Assembly (NCBI RefSeq): GCF_048213115.1
Contig: NZ_CP172404.1
Coordinates: 868,001 to 932,000 of the forward strand
Direction of reading: 5' to 3'
DNA length: 64,000 bases
Source: Niveibacterium terrae
GTDB lineage: Bacteria; Pseudomonadota; Gammaproteobacteria; Burkholderiales; Rhodocyclaceae
Part shown: piece by piece, positions 1 to 9,723 of the stretch
Layout: every line of letters starts with the position of its first letter
Numbering within the stretch: position 1 is the stretch's first letter
Position numbers and translations under genes: made by a program
The notes under the pieces: model-generated
Databases searched by the model: none
The model's input: the letters and a program-made list of their open reading frames with translations, nothing else
Told to the model about the DNA's origin: nothing

Positions 1-1
1 C

Positions 2-589
2 GTCAGGCTGAACCGCCTCGTCTGGTGGCTGTCGGTGCCGGCCCTCTTCCTCGCCGCGAGCTATCCGTACACGAAGCGCTTTCTCGCGATCCCGCAGGCC
101 TATCTGGGAATCGCCTTCGGTTTCGGCATCCCGATGGCTTTCGCCGCCGCCTGGCAGAGCGTGCCGCCCGTCGCCTGGGTCATGCTGCTCGCCAACGTGT
201 TCTGGGCGATCGCCTACGACACCGAGTACGCAATCGTCGACCGGCCCGACGACCTGAAGATCGGCATCAAGACCAGCGCGATCACTTTCGGTCGCTTCGA
301 CGTTCTGGCCGTCATGCTCTGCTATCTGGTGACGTTGGCTCTGCTGTCCTGGGTGGGCTGGCAGTTCCACCGCGGTCCGATCTACTTCGCGGGTATCGCG
401 ATCGCCGCGCTGATCGCGCTCTACCACTACTGGCTGATCCGGGAGCGCGACCGCTCCCGCTGCTTCAAGGCCTTTCTGCACAACAACTGGATAGGGGCGG
501 TTATCTTCGCAGGTCTCGTGCTCGACTACGCGCTGGCTCTGGGCCGTTCCGTGCGGCTGCCGGCCTCTTTCCAGGTCTTCTTTGGATAA
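2..589 (+). CDS. ubiA: 4-hydroxybenzoate polyprenyltransferase, C-terminal part
   Basis: This integral membrane prenyltransferase attaches the polyprenyl tail to 4-hydroxybenzoate in ubiquinone synthesis. The reading frame is open from base 2, so the start and the first Asp-rich prenyl-diphosphate motif lie outside the window. What remains holds several hydrophobic helices and the family's second conserved loop, seen as AYDTEYAIVDRPDDLKIGIK, where the Asp residues bind Mg-diphosphate. The C-terminal HNNWIGAVIFAG stretch is also typical of UbiA. The stop codon overlaps the proposed start of ubiD by 8 bases, so the two are probably cotranscribed and translationally coupled. Truncation is due only to the window edge. 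Confidence 0.93.
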   Translation, partial: VRLNRLVWWLSVPALFLAASYPYTKRFLAIPQAYLGIAFGFGIPMAFAAAWQSVPPVAWVMLLANVFWAIAYDTEYAIVDRPDDLKIGIKTSAITFGRFDVLAVMLCYLVTLALLSWVGWQFHRGPIYFAGIAIAALIALYHYWLIRERDRSRCFKAFLHNNWIGAVIFAGLVLDYALALGRSVRLPASFQVFFG

Positions 590-2075
590 AGCCATGCGTT
601 ACAAGGATCTGCGTGAATTCATCGCCCTGCTCGAAGAGCGTGGCGAGCTCAAGCGCATAGCCGTTCCCGTCGCGACCGAATTCGAGATCACCGAGATCGC
701 CGACCGGGTTCTGCGTGCCGGCGGCCCGGCACTGCTCTTCGAGAAGCCGACCGTCAAGGGCGAGCTCAATGAGATCCCGGTGCTCGCGAACCTGTTCGGC
801 ACGCCGGAGCGGGTCGCGCTGGGCATGGGCGAGGAGGGCGACTGGAAGAGCGCGCTGCGCGAAGTCGGCAAGCTGCTCGCTTTTCTGAAGGAACCCGAAC
901 CTCCGAAGGGGCTCAAGGATGCCTGGGAGAAGCTGCCCATCTTCCGTCAGGTCCTGAACATGACGCCCAAGCTCGTCGGCTCGGCGCCCTGCCAGGAAAT
1001 GGTCTGGGAAGGCGACGCGGTCGACCTCTCCCGGCTGCCGATCCAGCACTGCTGGCCCGGCGATGTCGCGCCGCTCGTGACCTGGGGCCTGGTCGTGACC
1101 CGCGGGCCGCAGAAAGCGCGGCAGAATCTGGGCATCTACCGCCAGCAGCTGCTCGCGAAGAACCGGCTCGTCATGCGCTGGCTCGCCCACCGCGGCGGCG
1201 CGCTCGATTTCCGCGAATTCCAGCAGGCCCATCCGGGCCAGCCTTTCCCGGTCGCGGTCGCGTTGGGCTGCGATCCGGCAACGATACTCGCTGCGGTGAC
1301 TCCGGTTCCGGATTCGCTGTCCGAATACCAGTTCGCAGGTCTGCTGCGCGGCGCGAAGACCGAATTGGTCAAATGCCTGGGCTCGGACCTGCAGGTGCCG
1401 GCCAGCGCCGAGATCGTGCTCGAAGGCGTGATCCACCCGGGAGATGTCGCGGCCGAGGGGCCTTACGGAGATCACACCGGCTATTACAACGAGGTCTCCG
1501 AGTTCCCGGTCTTCACGGTCGAGCGGATCACGCTGCGCCGCAAGCCGGTCTATCTGTCGACCTACACGGGCAAGCCGCCCGACGAGCCGGCGATGTTAGG
1601 CCTCGCGCTGAACGAGGTATTCGTGCCCTTGCTGGTCAAGCAGTTTCCCGAGATCGTCGACTTCTACCTGCCGCCCGAGGGCTGCTCTTACCGCCTCGCC
1701 GTGGTCAGCATCCGCAAGGCCTATCCGGGTCACGCGAAGCGGGTCATGTTCGGGATCTGGAGCTTCCTGCGCCAGTTCATGTACACGAAGTTCATCATCG
1801 TCGTCGACGAGGACATCGACATCCGCGACTGGAAGGAAGTGATCTGGGCGCTCACGACCCGGGTCGATGCGACGCGCGACACGACCCTCGTCGACAACAC
1901 GCCGATCGACTACCTCGACTTCGCGTCCCCGGTGGCCGGTCTGGGCAGCAAGATGGGCATCGATGCGACGAACAAATGGCCGGGCGAAACCCCGCGCGAA
2001 TGGGGCAGGCCGATAGAGATGGACCCGGCCGTCAAAGGCCGCGTCGACGAGATCTGGGACTCCCTGGGCCTCTGA
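582..2075 (+). CDS. ubiD: 4-hydroxy-3-polyprenylbenzoate decarboxylase
   Basis: UbiD removes the carboxyl group from 3-polyprenyl-4-hydroxybenzoate, the step after UbiA in ubiquinone synthesis, using prenylated FMN made by UbiX. The 497-residue product has the length of E. coli UbiD and opens with the same pattern (MRYKDLREFIALLEERGELK). Conserved blocks visible include SEYQFAGLLRGAKTELVKC and YGDHTGYYNEV, the latter near the prenyl-FMN and metal site. The start at 582 overlaps ubiA; an ATG at 594 would give a product four residues shorter and is about equally plausible. No ubiX is in the window. Confidence 0.95.
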   Translation: MDKAMRYKDLREFIALLEERGELKRIAVPVATEFEITEIADRVLRAGGPALLFEKPTVKGELNEIPVLANLFGTPERVALGMGEEGDWKSALREVGKLLAFLKEPEPPKGLKDAWEKLPIFRQVLNMTPKLVGSAPCQEMVWEGDAVDLSRLPIQHCWPGDVAPLVTWGLVVTRGPQKARQNLGIYRQQLLAKNRLVMRWLAHRGGALDFREFQQAHPGQPFPVAVALGCDPATILAAVTPVPDSLSEYQFAGLLRGAKTELVKCLGSDLQVPASAEIVLEGVIHPGDVAAEGPYGDHTGYYNEVSEFPVFTVERITLRRKPVYLSTYTGKPPDEPAMLGLALNEVFVPLLVKQFPEIVDFYLPPEGCSYRLAVVSIRKAYPGHAKRVMFGIWSFLRQFMYTKFIIVVDEDIDIRDWKEVIWALTTRVDATRDTTLVDNTPIDYLDFASPVAGLGSKMGIDATNKWPGETPREWGRPIEMDPAVKGRVDEIWDSLGL

Positions 2076-2084
2076 TCCCGGCGA

Positions 2085-2112
2085 CCCCTCTCCCGCTGGT
2101 GCGGGCGAGGGG
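2085..2112. terminator. Inverted repeat between convergent ubiD and efflux operon
   Basis: A 12-base stem with one mismatch and a TGGT loop lies in the 50-base gap between two convergent genes (CCCCTCTCCCGC against GCGGGCGAGGGG). It has no clear T-run on either side, so it may be a weak bidirectional terminator or a repeat of the kind often scattered in betaproteobacterial spacers. Confidence 0.45.
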
Positions 2113-2125
2113 GAAATCGCAACGG

Positions 2126-3523
2126 CTATTTCTGTTGCCAGCCGCCGCCGCTCGCCTTGATCAGCGCGACCGAGGCGGCGAGGCGGCGGCCCTGAAGTTC
2201 GATCACGCTGCGCTCGCTCGCGAGCGCTGTGACCTGGGACTGGACGACCGAGAGGTAAGTCGCGGTCCCGGCCCGATACTGGTTGGTCACGATCGCGAGC
2301 GATTCGCGCGCTCCGGCCAAGGCTTCGCGCTGCAGGCGCTCTTCCTGGTCGAGCTGGCGCAGCGCGGCCAGATCATCCTCGACTTCGCCGAATGCGCTGA
2401 GAACGGCTTGGCGGTAGCTCGCGACCGTCGCTTCCCAGTTCGCCTGGGCCTGGGCTTTCGCCGCGCTGCGCGCCCCGCCGTCGAACAGTGTCGCGGCCAG
2501 CTCGGGGCCCAGAGACCAGATGCGGTTGGGCAGCGAAAACCAGTCCGCGAAGCTGCTGCTGTGGTAGCCGCCGCTCGCGGCGAGTGACAGAGTTGGATAC
2601 CAGGCGGCCTGAGCGACGCCGATCTCGGCGTTCGCGGCGGCGACGCGGCGCTCGGCCGCGGCGATGTCGGGACGGCGCTGCAGCAGTTCCGCAGGCAGCA
2701 CCTCCGGGATTGCCGGCGGCGTTGCGAGTGCATTGGTCGGCGCGAGCGTGAAGTCGGCCGGTGCGCGTCCGAGCTGGATCGCCAGCGCGTGTTCGAGCTG
2801 GGTCCGGGAGAGTTCGAGCTCCACAACTTGGGCTTTGGCGCTCGCGAGCTGGGTCTCGGCCTGAGCCACGTCGGCGCGCGTCGCGACGCCGGAGGCGAGA
2901 CGGTTGCGGGTCAGCTCCAACGCTTTTTGATAGGCGGCGACGGTCTGCGTATAGAGCTTGAGCTGCTGATCCGCGATGCGCAGCGCGAAGTAGTTCTGCG
3001 CGAACAGCGCGCGGGCCGAGAGCCGCGCCGATTCGAGGTCTCCGGCGCTGGCCTGGGCACTGGCCTGGGCCGCTTCGCTGGCGCGGCGCACGCGCCCCCA
3101 CAGGTCGAGCTCCCAGCTCGCGGTCAGATCCGCCGCATAGCTGTTCGTGGTGGTCTTGGTGCTGCCGCTCTGGCCGCGGCTGCCCGACGCATCGGCCTTG
3201 ACGGTCGGGAAGAGACCGGCGCGGGCGCTCGCCGATTGCGCGAGCGCGGCGCGGTACTGGGCTTCGGCGAGGCGGATGTTCTGGTTGCCCAGATCGACCC
3301 GGGCGAGATGCGCGTCGAGTTCGGCATCGCCGAAGGCCTGCCACCAGCTGCCGCGCGCCAGATCGTCGGCGGGGCGGGCGCTCTGCCAGTTCTTGCCGGC
3401 CATCGTCTGTTCGCGGAACTGCTCGGGCACCGACGCGTCGGGGCGGACGTAGTCGGGACCCACAGCGCAGCCGGCGAGCAGCATCAGCAGAGGGAGGGGG
3501 CGGAGGATTGCGGGGATCGTCAT
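2126..3523 (-). CDS. RND efflux outer-membrane lipoprotein (NodT family)
   Basis: This is the TolC-like outer-membrane channel of the tripartite efflux system encoded upstream. The 465-residue product begins with a lipoprotein signal (lipobox LLAGC, Cys at about residue 19) followed by the family hallmark AVGPDYVRPD. The body shows the two repeated Ala/Gln-rich coiled-coil halves of the outer-membrane efflux family, with the ELLQRRPDIAAAERRVAAAN block in the middle. It overlaps the end of mdtC by 4 bases (ATGA), so it is the last gene of the operon mdtA-mdtB-mdtC-channel. Substrates cannot be read from sequence. Confidence 0.93.
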   Translation of the reverse strand: MTIPAILRPLPLLMLLAGCAVGPDYVRPDASVPEQFREQTMAGKNWQSARPADDLARGSWWQAFGDAELDAHLARVDLGNQNIRLAEAQYRAALAQSASARAGLFPTVKADASGSRGQSGSTKTTTNSYAADLTASWELDLWGRVRRASEAAQASAQASAGDLESARLSARALFAQNYFALRIADQQLKLYTQTVAAYQKALELTRNRLASGVATRADVAQAETQLASAKAQVVELELSRTQLEHALAIQLGRAPADFTLAPTNALATPPAIPEVLPAELLQRRPDIAAAERRVAAANAEIGVAQAAWYPTLSLAASGGYHSSSFADWFSLPNRIWSLGPELAATLFDGGARSAAKAQAQANWEATVASYRQAVLSAFGEVEDDLAALRQLDQEERLQREALAGARESLAIVTNQYRAGTATYLSVVQSQVTALASERSVIELQGRRLAASVALIKASGGGWQQK

Positions 3524-6500
3524 GCGTTTTCCTGCGGCACGAGTTCTCCGCTGCCGTGGCGCAGACTCAGGGTCCAGCGGCGGAAGCGGTCGAGGTAGAG
3601 ATAGACGACGGGCGTCGTGTACAGCGTCAGAAGCTGGCTGACCGCGAGCCCCCCGACGATCGCGATGCCGAGCGGCCGGCGCAGCTCGGCGCCGTCGCCG
3701 GAGCCGAGCGCGAGCGGCACGGCGCCCAGCATCGCCGCCATCGTCGTCATCATGATCGGGCGAAAGCGCAGACCCGCCGCGCGGTGGATCGCCTCGCGCG
3801 GCGAGAGCTGTTCACGGCGCTCCGCGTCGAGCGCGAAGTCGATCATCATGATCGCGTTCTTCTTGACGATGCCGATCAGCAGCAGCACGCCGATCAGCGC
3901 GATGATGCTGAACTCGGTTCCGGTCGCGAGCAGCGCGAGCAGCGCGCCGACGCCGGCCGAGGGCAGGGTCGAGATGATCGTCAGCGGGTGGATCAGGCTC
4001 TCGTAGAGGATGCCCAGCACCAGATAGACCGTGATCAGCGCGGTCAGGATCAGCAGGGGCTGGCTGGACAGCGATGCCTGGAAGGCGTTGGCGGTGCCCT
4101 GGAAGCTGCCATGCACGCTGGCTGGCACGCCGATTCTCGCCATCGCGTCGCTGATCGCGTCCGTCGCTTCGGACAGCGACACGCCGATCGGCAGGTTGAA
4201 CGAGATCGTCGAGGCGGCGGACAGACCCTGGTGATTGACCGACAGCGGGGTCGCGGTCGGCCCCCAGCTCGCGAACTGGGACAGCGGTACCGCGAGGCCG
4301 CCCGCATTGGTCACATAGGTCTGCTTCAGCGCGTCGGGTCCGGTGCGGAATTCCGGCGCCACCTCCATCACGACGTGGTACTGGTTCAGCGGTTCGTAGA
4401 TCGTCGAGACCTGGCGCTGGCCGAACGCGTCGTTGAGCAGGCTGGTGATCTGTTTCGTGTTCAGGCCCAGCCGCATCGCCGCATCGCGGTTGATCACCAG
4501 CGTCGTCTGCTGGCCGTGATCCTCCTGGTCGGTATTGACATCGGCGAGCTGCGGCAGGCGCGTCAGTGCCGCGCGGATCTTCGGTTCCCAGGTGCGCAAG
4601 GCGGAAAGCTCGTCGGCCTGCAGCGTGTACTGGTACTGCGCGTTGCTCGAGCGGCCGCCGACGCGGATGTCCTGGACCGCGACCATGAACAGGTTCGCTC
4701 CGGGAATCCGCGCGGTCTTCTTGCGCAGCCGGGCGATCACTTCATCGACCGACTCCCGGCGCTCGCGAACCGGTTTGAGCGAGACGAAAAGCCGCGCGCT
4801 GTTGGTCTGCCCGCCCCCCGTATAGCCGGTCACCGAATCGACGGCGGGATCCCGGCGGACAATCGCGACGAAAGCCTCCATCTTGCCCCGCATCGCCTGG
4901 AAGGAGATGCTCTGATCGGCCTGGACGAAGCCCATGACCCGGCCGGTGTCCTGCTGCGGGAAGAAGCCCTTGGGCACGACGCCATAGAGCAGCACGTTCA
5001 GCGCGATCGTCGCAGCGAGCAGGCCCATCATCAGCGGGCCGTGGTCTAGTGCCCAAGCGAGCGAGCGGCTGTAGCCGCGGGTCAGCCGGGTGAGCAGGCG
5101 CTCGGCGAAGGCGGCGAGGCGGCCGGGGGGCTCGGGGCTGACGGGTTTGAGGAGGCGCGAGCACATCATCGGCGTCGTCGTCAGCGAGACGACGAGCGAG
5201 ATCAGGATCGCGACCGACAGCGTGACCGCGAACTCGCGGAAGAGCCGGCCGACGATGCCGCCCATCGCCAGAATCGGGATGAAGACCGCGATCAGCGACA
5301 CGCTGATCGAGATCACCGTGAAGCCGACCTCGCGGGCGCCGCGCAGCGCCGCCGCAAAAGGTTTTTCTCCGGCCTCGATGTGGCGGCTGATGTTTTCGAG
5401 CACGACGATCGCGTCATCGACGACGAAACCGGTCGCGATCGTCAGCGCCATCAGCGACAGGTTGTCCAGGCTGTAGCCGGCCAGATACATCACGCCAAAC
5501 GTGCCGATCAGCGAGACCGGCACTGCGACGGCAGGAATCAGCGTCGCCCGTCCCCGGCGCAGGAACAGGAAGACGACCATGACGACCAGCGCGACCGAGA
5601 TCAGCAGGGTCCGTTCGACTTCGCGCAGCGATGCGCGGATCGTCGGCGTCCGGTCCATCACGACATCGAGCTTGATCGCGGCTGGAACCGAAGCGCGCAG
5701 CATCGGCAGCTGGGCGCGGATCCGGTCCACGGTGTCGATGATGTTCGCACCGGGCTGGCGGTTGATGATCAGCAGCACCGAGGGCTTACCGTCGGCGACG
5801 CCGGCGTTGCGCTCGTCCTCGACCGAGTCGCGGATCGTCGCGACATCGGAGAGCCTGACCGGGGCGCCGTTCTTCCACGACACGACCAGCGGGATGTATT
5901 CCTTCGCGGTCTTCGCCTGATCGTTGACGGCGATCTGCCAACGGTGTTCGCCGTCCTGTAGCGAGCCGGTCGGGCGATTCGCATTGAAGTTGGCGATCGC
6001 GGTGCGCACCGTCTCGAGCGCGACTCCGTAGTGGTTCAGCTGGGTCGGGTTCAGCTCGACGCGCACGGCTGGCAGCGAGCTGCCGCCGACATTGACCTGA
6101 CCGACCCCCTGGATCTGGGCGATCTTCTGCGCGAGCACCGTCGAGGCGGCGTCGTACATCTGGCCCTTGCTCATCGTGTCGGAGGTCAGCGCGAGCATGA
6201 TGATCGGCGCGTCAGCCGGGTTCACCTTCCGGTAGGTCGGATTGCGGGTCAGGCTCGATGGCAGACTGGCGCGCGCGGCGTTGATCGCCGCCTGGACATC
6301 GTTGGCCGCGCCCTCGATGTCACGCGCCAAATCGAACTGCAGCGTGATCCGGGACTGGCCCAGCGAGCTGCTCGAAGTCATCTCGGTGACTCCGGCGATC
6401 TGCCCCAGCGAGCGCTCCAGCGGTGTCGCGATCGTCGCCGCCATCGTCTCGGGGCTGGCGCCGGGCAGATTCGCCGAGACCGAGATCGTCGGGAAGTCGA

Positions 6501-6618
6501 CCTGGGGCAGAGGCGAGACCGGCAGCAGGCTGTAGGCGACCAGTCCGGCCAGCGCGATGCCCAGGCTCAGCAGCGTCGTCGCGACCGGGCGGCGGATGAA
6601 GATCTCGGAGAAGTTCAT
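3520..6618 (-). CDS. mdtC: RND multidrug efflux permease, MdtC-type
   Basis: This is an inner-membrane proton-driven pump subunit of 1032 residues, the normal size for the HAE-1 RND family. The N-terminus (IFIRRPVATTLLSLGIALAG) and PLPQVDFPTISVSANLPGAS match MdtC more closely than AcrB. The TM4 proton-relay pair is present in TGFVVDDAIVVLENI. The order is two TM bundles alternating with two large periplasmic porter loops. It overlaps mdtB and the channel gene by 4 bases each, so the three are translationally coupled. In E. coli MdtB and MdtC form a mixed trimer; the same is inferred here from the paired, unlike pump genes. Confidence 0.93.
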   Translation of the reverse strand: MNFSEIFIRRPVATTLLSLGIALAGLVAYSLLPVSPLPQVDFPTISVSANLPGASPETMAATIATPLERSLGQIAGVTEMTSSSSLGQSRITLQFDLARDIEGAANDVQAAINAARASLPSSLTRNPTYRKVNPADAPIIMLALTSDTMSKGQMYDAASTVLAQKIAQIQGVGQVNVGGSSLPAVRVELNPTQLNHYGVALETVRTAIANFNANRPTGSLQDGEHRWQIAVNDQAKTAKEYIPLVVSWKNGAPVRLSDVATIRDSVEDERNAGVADGKPSVLLIINRQPGANIIDTVDRIRAQLPMLRASVPAAIKLDVVMDRTPTIRASLREVERTLLISVALVVMVVFLFLRRGRATLIPAVAVPVSLIGTFGVMYLAGYSLDNLSLMALTIATGFVVDDAIVVLENISRHIEAGEKPFAAALRGAREVGFTVISISVSLIAVFIPILAMGGIVGRLFREFAVTLSVAILISLVVSLTTTPMMCSRLLKPVSPEPPGRLAAFAERLLTRLTRGYSRSLAWALDHGPLMMGLLAATIALNVLLYGVVPKGFFPQQDTGRVMGFVQADQSISFQAMRGKMEAFVAIVRRDPAVDSVTGYTGGGQTNSARLFVSLKPVRERRESVDEVIARLRKKTARIPGANLFMVAVQDIRVGGRSSNAQYQYTLQADELSALRTWEPKIRAALTRLPQLADVNTDQEDHGQQTTLVINRDAAMRLGLNTKQITSLLNDAFGQRQVSTIYEPLNQYHVVMEVAPEFRTGPDALKQTYVTNAGGLAVPLSQFASWGPTATPLSVNHQGLSAASTISFNLPIGVSLSEATDAISDAMARIGVPASVHGSFQGTANAFQASLSSQPLLILTALITVYLVLGILYESLIHPLTIISTLPSAGVGALLALLATGTEFSIIALIGVLLLIGIVKKNAIMMIDFALDAERREQLSPREAIHRAAGLRFRPIMMTTMAAMLGAVPLALGSGDGAELRRPLGIAIVGGLAVSQLLTLYTTPVVYLYLDRFRRWTLSLRHGSGELVPQENA

Positions 6619-9600
6619 GCCGCCGGGCTCTCGTCGGCGAGCGGCGCGCCGCGCAGGCGGCGGGCGAGGCGATCGAACGCGAGGTAGATCACCGGCGTCG
6701 TGAACAGCGTCAGCACCTGGCTCACCAGAAGGCCACCGACCATCGTGATGCCGAGCGGGCGCCTCAGCTCGGATCCGACGCCCGAGCCCAGCATCAGCGG
6801 CAGCGCACCCAAGAGCGCAGCCAGAGTCGTCATCAGGATCGGCCGGAAGCGCAGCAGACAGGCCTGATAGATCGCCTCCGCCGGGCTCTTGCCTTCATTG
6901 CGCTCGGCGTCGAGCGCGAAGTCGATCATCATGATTGCGTTCTTCTTGACGATACCGATCAACAGCACGATGCCGATCACGCCGACGATTCCCAGATCGC
7001 TGCCGGAGACGAGAAGCGCGAGCAGCGCGCCGACTCCGGCCGAGGGCAGGGTCGAGAGGATCGTGACCGGGTGGATGTAGCTCTCGTAGAGCACGCCGAG
7101 CACGATGTACATCGTCACGACCGCGGCGAGGATCAGCAGCAGCGTGCTGTTCAGCGAGGACTGGAAGGCCTGGGCCGCGCCCTGGAAGCTGGTCTGCAGG
7201 CTCGCCGGCAGCGCCATCTCGCCCTCGATCGCGTGGATCCGCTCGACCGCATCGCCCAGCGCGACGCCGGGGGCGAGGTTGAACGAGATCGTCGCGGACG
7301 GGAACTGACCGAGGTGGCTCACCGCGAGCGATGTCGGCCGTTCGACGACGTGGGCGATCGCCGCGAGCGGCACCATCTGGCCGGAGGCGCCCGGGATGTG
7401 GATCGCTTCGAGCGCGGCCAGACCTTGATGGAAGCGGGGCTCGGCTTCGAGCACGACCCGGTATTGGTTGGACTGGGTGAAGATCGTCGAGACGAGGCGC
7501 TGACCGAAAGCGCTGTACAGCGCGTTGTCGATCGCGTTCATCGTGATGCCCTGGCGACCGGCTGCGTCCCTGTCCACTTCGATCCAGGCCTGCCGGCCCT
7601 GCTCCTGAAGGTCGCTCGCGACGTCGGCGAGAATCGGTTCGCGGGAGAGCCGTTCGACGAGCTTGGGAACCCACAGGCTCAGCCGTGCCGGGTCGGAGTC
7701 CTCCAGCGTGAACTGGTACTGGGTGCGGCTGATCCGGTCCTCGATGGTCAGATCCTGGACCGGCTGCATGTAGAGCGTGATGCCCGACACCGTCGAGACG
7801 CGCGTCTGCAGCCGGCGGATCACGTCGGAGGCGGAGATCCCGCGCTCGGCGAGCGGTTTCAGGTTGATCAGCAGGCGGCCGGAATTGAGCGTCGCGTTGT
7901 TGCCATCGACGCCGATGAACGAGGACAGGCTCTCGACGGCCGGATCCTTGAGGATCTCGCGCGCGAGCGCCTGCTGGCGATCCGCCATCGCCGGGAAAGA
8001 GATCGCTTGCGACGCGTCCGAGATCCCCTGGATCACGCCGGTGTCCTGAACCGGGAAGAAGCCCTTGGGCACAACGATGTAGAGCAGCACGGTCAGCGCC
8101 AGAGTCGCGATCGCGACCGCGAGCGTTGCGCCCTGATGTTTGAGTACCCAGCCGAGGCACCTGCCGTAGCCGGCGATGACCCGCTCAAAGAACGCGCCCA
8201 TCGCGTGATAGAAGCGGCCCTGTTTGTCCTCGGGCACATGGCGGAGCAAGCGCGCGCACATCATCGGCGTCAGCGTCAGCGAGACGATGGCCGAGATCAG
8301 GATCGCGACCGCCAGCGTGATCGCGAATTCGCGGAACAGCCGGCCGACCACGTCGCCCATGAAGAGCAGAGGTATCAGCACCGCGATCAGCGAAAAGGTC
8401 AGCGACACGATCGTGAAGCCGATCTGCTTTGCGCCCTTCAGCGCGGCTTCCCGCGGCGAGTCGCCCTCTTCGAGGAAGCGGGCGATGTTCTCGATCATCA
8501 CGATCGCATCGTCGACGACGAAACCGGTTGCGATAGTCAGAGCCATCAGCGTCAGGTTGTTGACCGAGAAACCGGCCAGATACATGACTCCGAAAGTGCC
8601 GACCAGCGACAGCGGTACGGCGACGCTGGGGATGATCGTCGCCGACAGATTACGCAGGAACAGGAAGATCACCATGACGACCAGCGCGATCGACAGCAGC
8701 AGTTCGAACTGGACGTCCTCGACCGAGGCGCGGATCGTCACGGTGCGGTCGGTCAGCACGCTGAGCTCGACGGCGCCGGGGAGGTTGTCCTTCAAAGCGG
8801 GAAGGAGCTTCTTGACGCGGTCGACGACTTCGATCACGTTGGCGCCCGGCTGGCGCTGGATGTTCAGGATGATCGCCGGGCTTTTGTCAGCCCAGGCTGC
8901 GAGCTGGACATTCTCGGCGTCGTCGGCGACTTCGGCGATATCGCCCAAGCGCAGCGGCGCGCCGTTCTTGTAGGCGAGGATCAGGTCGCGGTAGCCGCTT
9001 GGCGAGCGGATCTGGTCGTTCGCGTCGATCGTCGAGGCCTGGGCCTGGCCGTCGAAGCTGCCCTTGGCCTGGTTCGAGTTCGCGTTGGCGATCGCGTTTC
9101 GCACGTCTTCGAGGCCCAGACCGGCCGCGGCCAGCGCCTTCGGATTCGCGCGGATCCGCACCGCGGGCCGCTGCCCGCCAGAGAGCGTGACGAGGCCGAC
9201 GCCGGGCAGCTGGGAGATCTTCTGTGCGATCCGCGTCTCGACCATGTCCTGGACGCGCGGCAGCGGCAGCGTCTTCGACGTGATCGCGAGGGTCAGCACT
9301 GGCGTGTCGGCCGGGTTCACCTTGCTGTAGATCGGCGGACTGGGAAGGTCGGTCGGCAGCATCGTGCCGGCCGCGTTGATCGCGGCCTGGACCTGCTGTT
9401 CGGCGACGTCGAGGCTCAGCGAGAGCTCGAACTGCAGCGTGATCACCGAAGCGCCGCCCGAGCTGGTCGAGGACATCTGCTTCAGGCCGGGCATCTGGCC
9501 GAACTGGCGCTCCAGTGGCGCGGTGACCGACGAGGTCATCACGTCGGGGCTGGCGCCGGGGTAGAGCGTCGAGACCTGGATGGTCGGGTAATCGACCTGG

Positions 9601-9713
9601 GGCAGGGCGGAGAGCGGCAGCAGGCGGTAGCCGACCAGGCCGGCGAGCAGGATCGCCAGCATCATCAGTGAAGTCGCGACCGGCCGCTCGATGAAGGGGC
9701 GGGAGATGTTCAT
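6615..9713 (-). CDS. mdtB: RND multidrug efflux permease, MdtB-type
   Basis: This is the second pump subunit, related to but clearly distinct from the MdtC-type neighbour. I chose the ATG at 9713, giving the family-like start MNISRPFIERPVATSLMMLA, over an upstream in-frame start at 9758 that would run into the adaptor gene. Family blocks include LPQVDYPTIQVSTLYPGASP and the proton-relay pair in TGFVVDDAIVMIENI. It follows the adaptor gene by 10 bases and overlaps mdtC by 4, consistent with one mdtABC-like operon whose products assemble as a hetero-trimeric pump. Confidence 0.93.
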   Translation of the reverse strand: MNISRPFIERPVATSLMMLAILLAGLVGYRLLPLSALPQVDYPTIQVSTLYPGASPDVMTSSVTAPLERQFGQMPGLKQMSSTSSGGASVITLQFELSLSLDVAEQQVQAAINAAGTMLPTDLPSPPIYSKVNPADTPVLTLAITSKTLPLPRVQDMVETRIAQKISQLPGVGLVTLSGGQRPAVRIRANPKALAAAGLGLEDVRNAIANANSNQAKGSFDGQAQASTIDANDQIRSPSGYRDLILAYKNGAPLRLGDIAEVADDAENVQLAAWADKSPAIILNIQRQPGANVIEVVDRVKKLLPALKDNLPGAVELSVLTDRTVTIRASVEDVQFELLLSIALVVMVIFLFLRNLSATIIPSVAVPLSLVGTFGVMYLAGFSVNNLTLMALTIATGFVVDDAIVMIENIARFLEEGDSPREAALKGAKQIGFTIVSLTFSLIAVLIPLLFMGDVVGRLFREFAITLAVAILISAIVSLTLTPMMCARLLRHVPEDKQGRFYHAMGAFFERVIAGYGRCLGWVLKHQGATLAVAIATLALTVLLYIVVPKGFFPVQDTGVIQGISDASQAISFPAMADRQQALAREILKDPAVESLSSFIGVDGNNATLNSGRLLINLKPLAERGISASDVIRRLQTRVSTVSGITLYMQPVQDLTIEDRISRTQYQFTLEDSDPARLSLWVPKLVERLSREPILADVASDLQEQGRQAWIEVDRDAAGRQGITMNAIDNALYSAFGQRLVSTIFTQSNQYRVVLEAEPRFHQGLAALEAIHIPGASGQMVPLAAIAHVVERPTSLAVSHLGQFPSATISFNLAPGVALGDAVERIHAIEGEMALPASLQTSFQGAAQAFQSSLNSTLLLILAAVVTMYIVLGVLYESYIHPVTILSTLPSAGVGALLALLVSGSDLGIVGVIGIVLLIGIVKKNAIMMIDFALDAERNEGKSPAEAIYQACLLRFRPILMTTLAALLGALPLMLGSGVGSELRRPLGITMVGGLLVSQVLTLFTTPVIYLAFDRLARRLRGAPLADESPAA

Positions 9714-9723
9714 CGCGCCGGGC

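Noticed and set aside
7071..9671. An 866-residue plus-strand open frame opposite mdtB
   Set aside because: It is a shadow of the pump gene; no start signal or known motif, and its residues are dominated by Asp, Arg and His.
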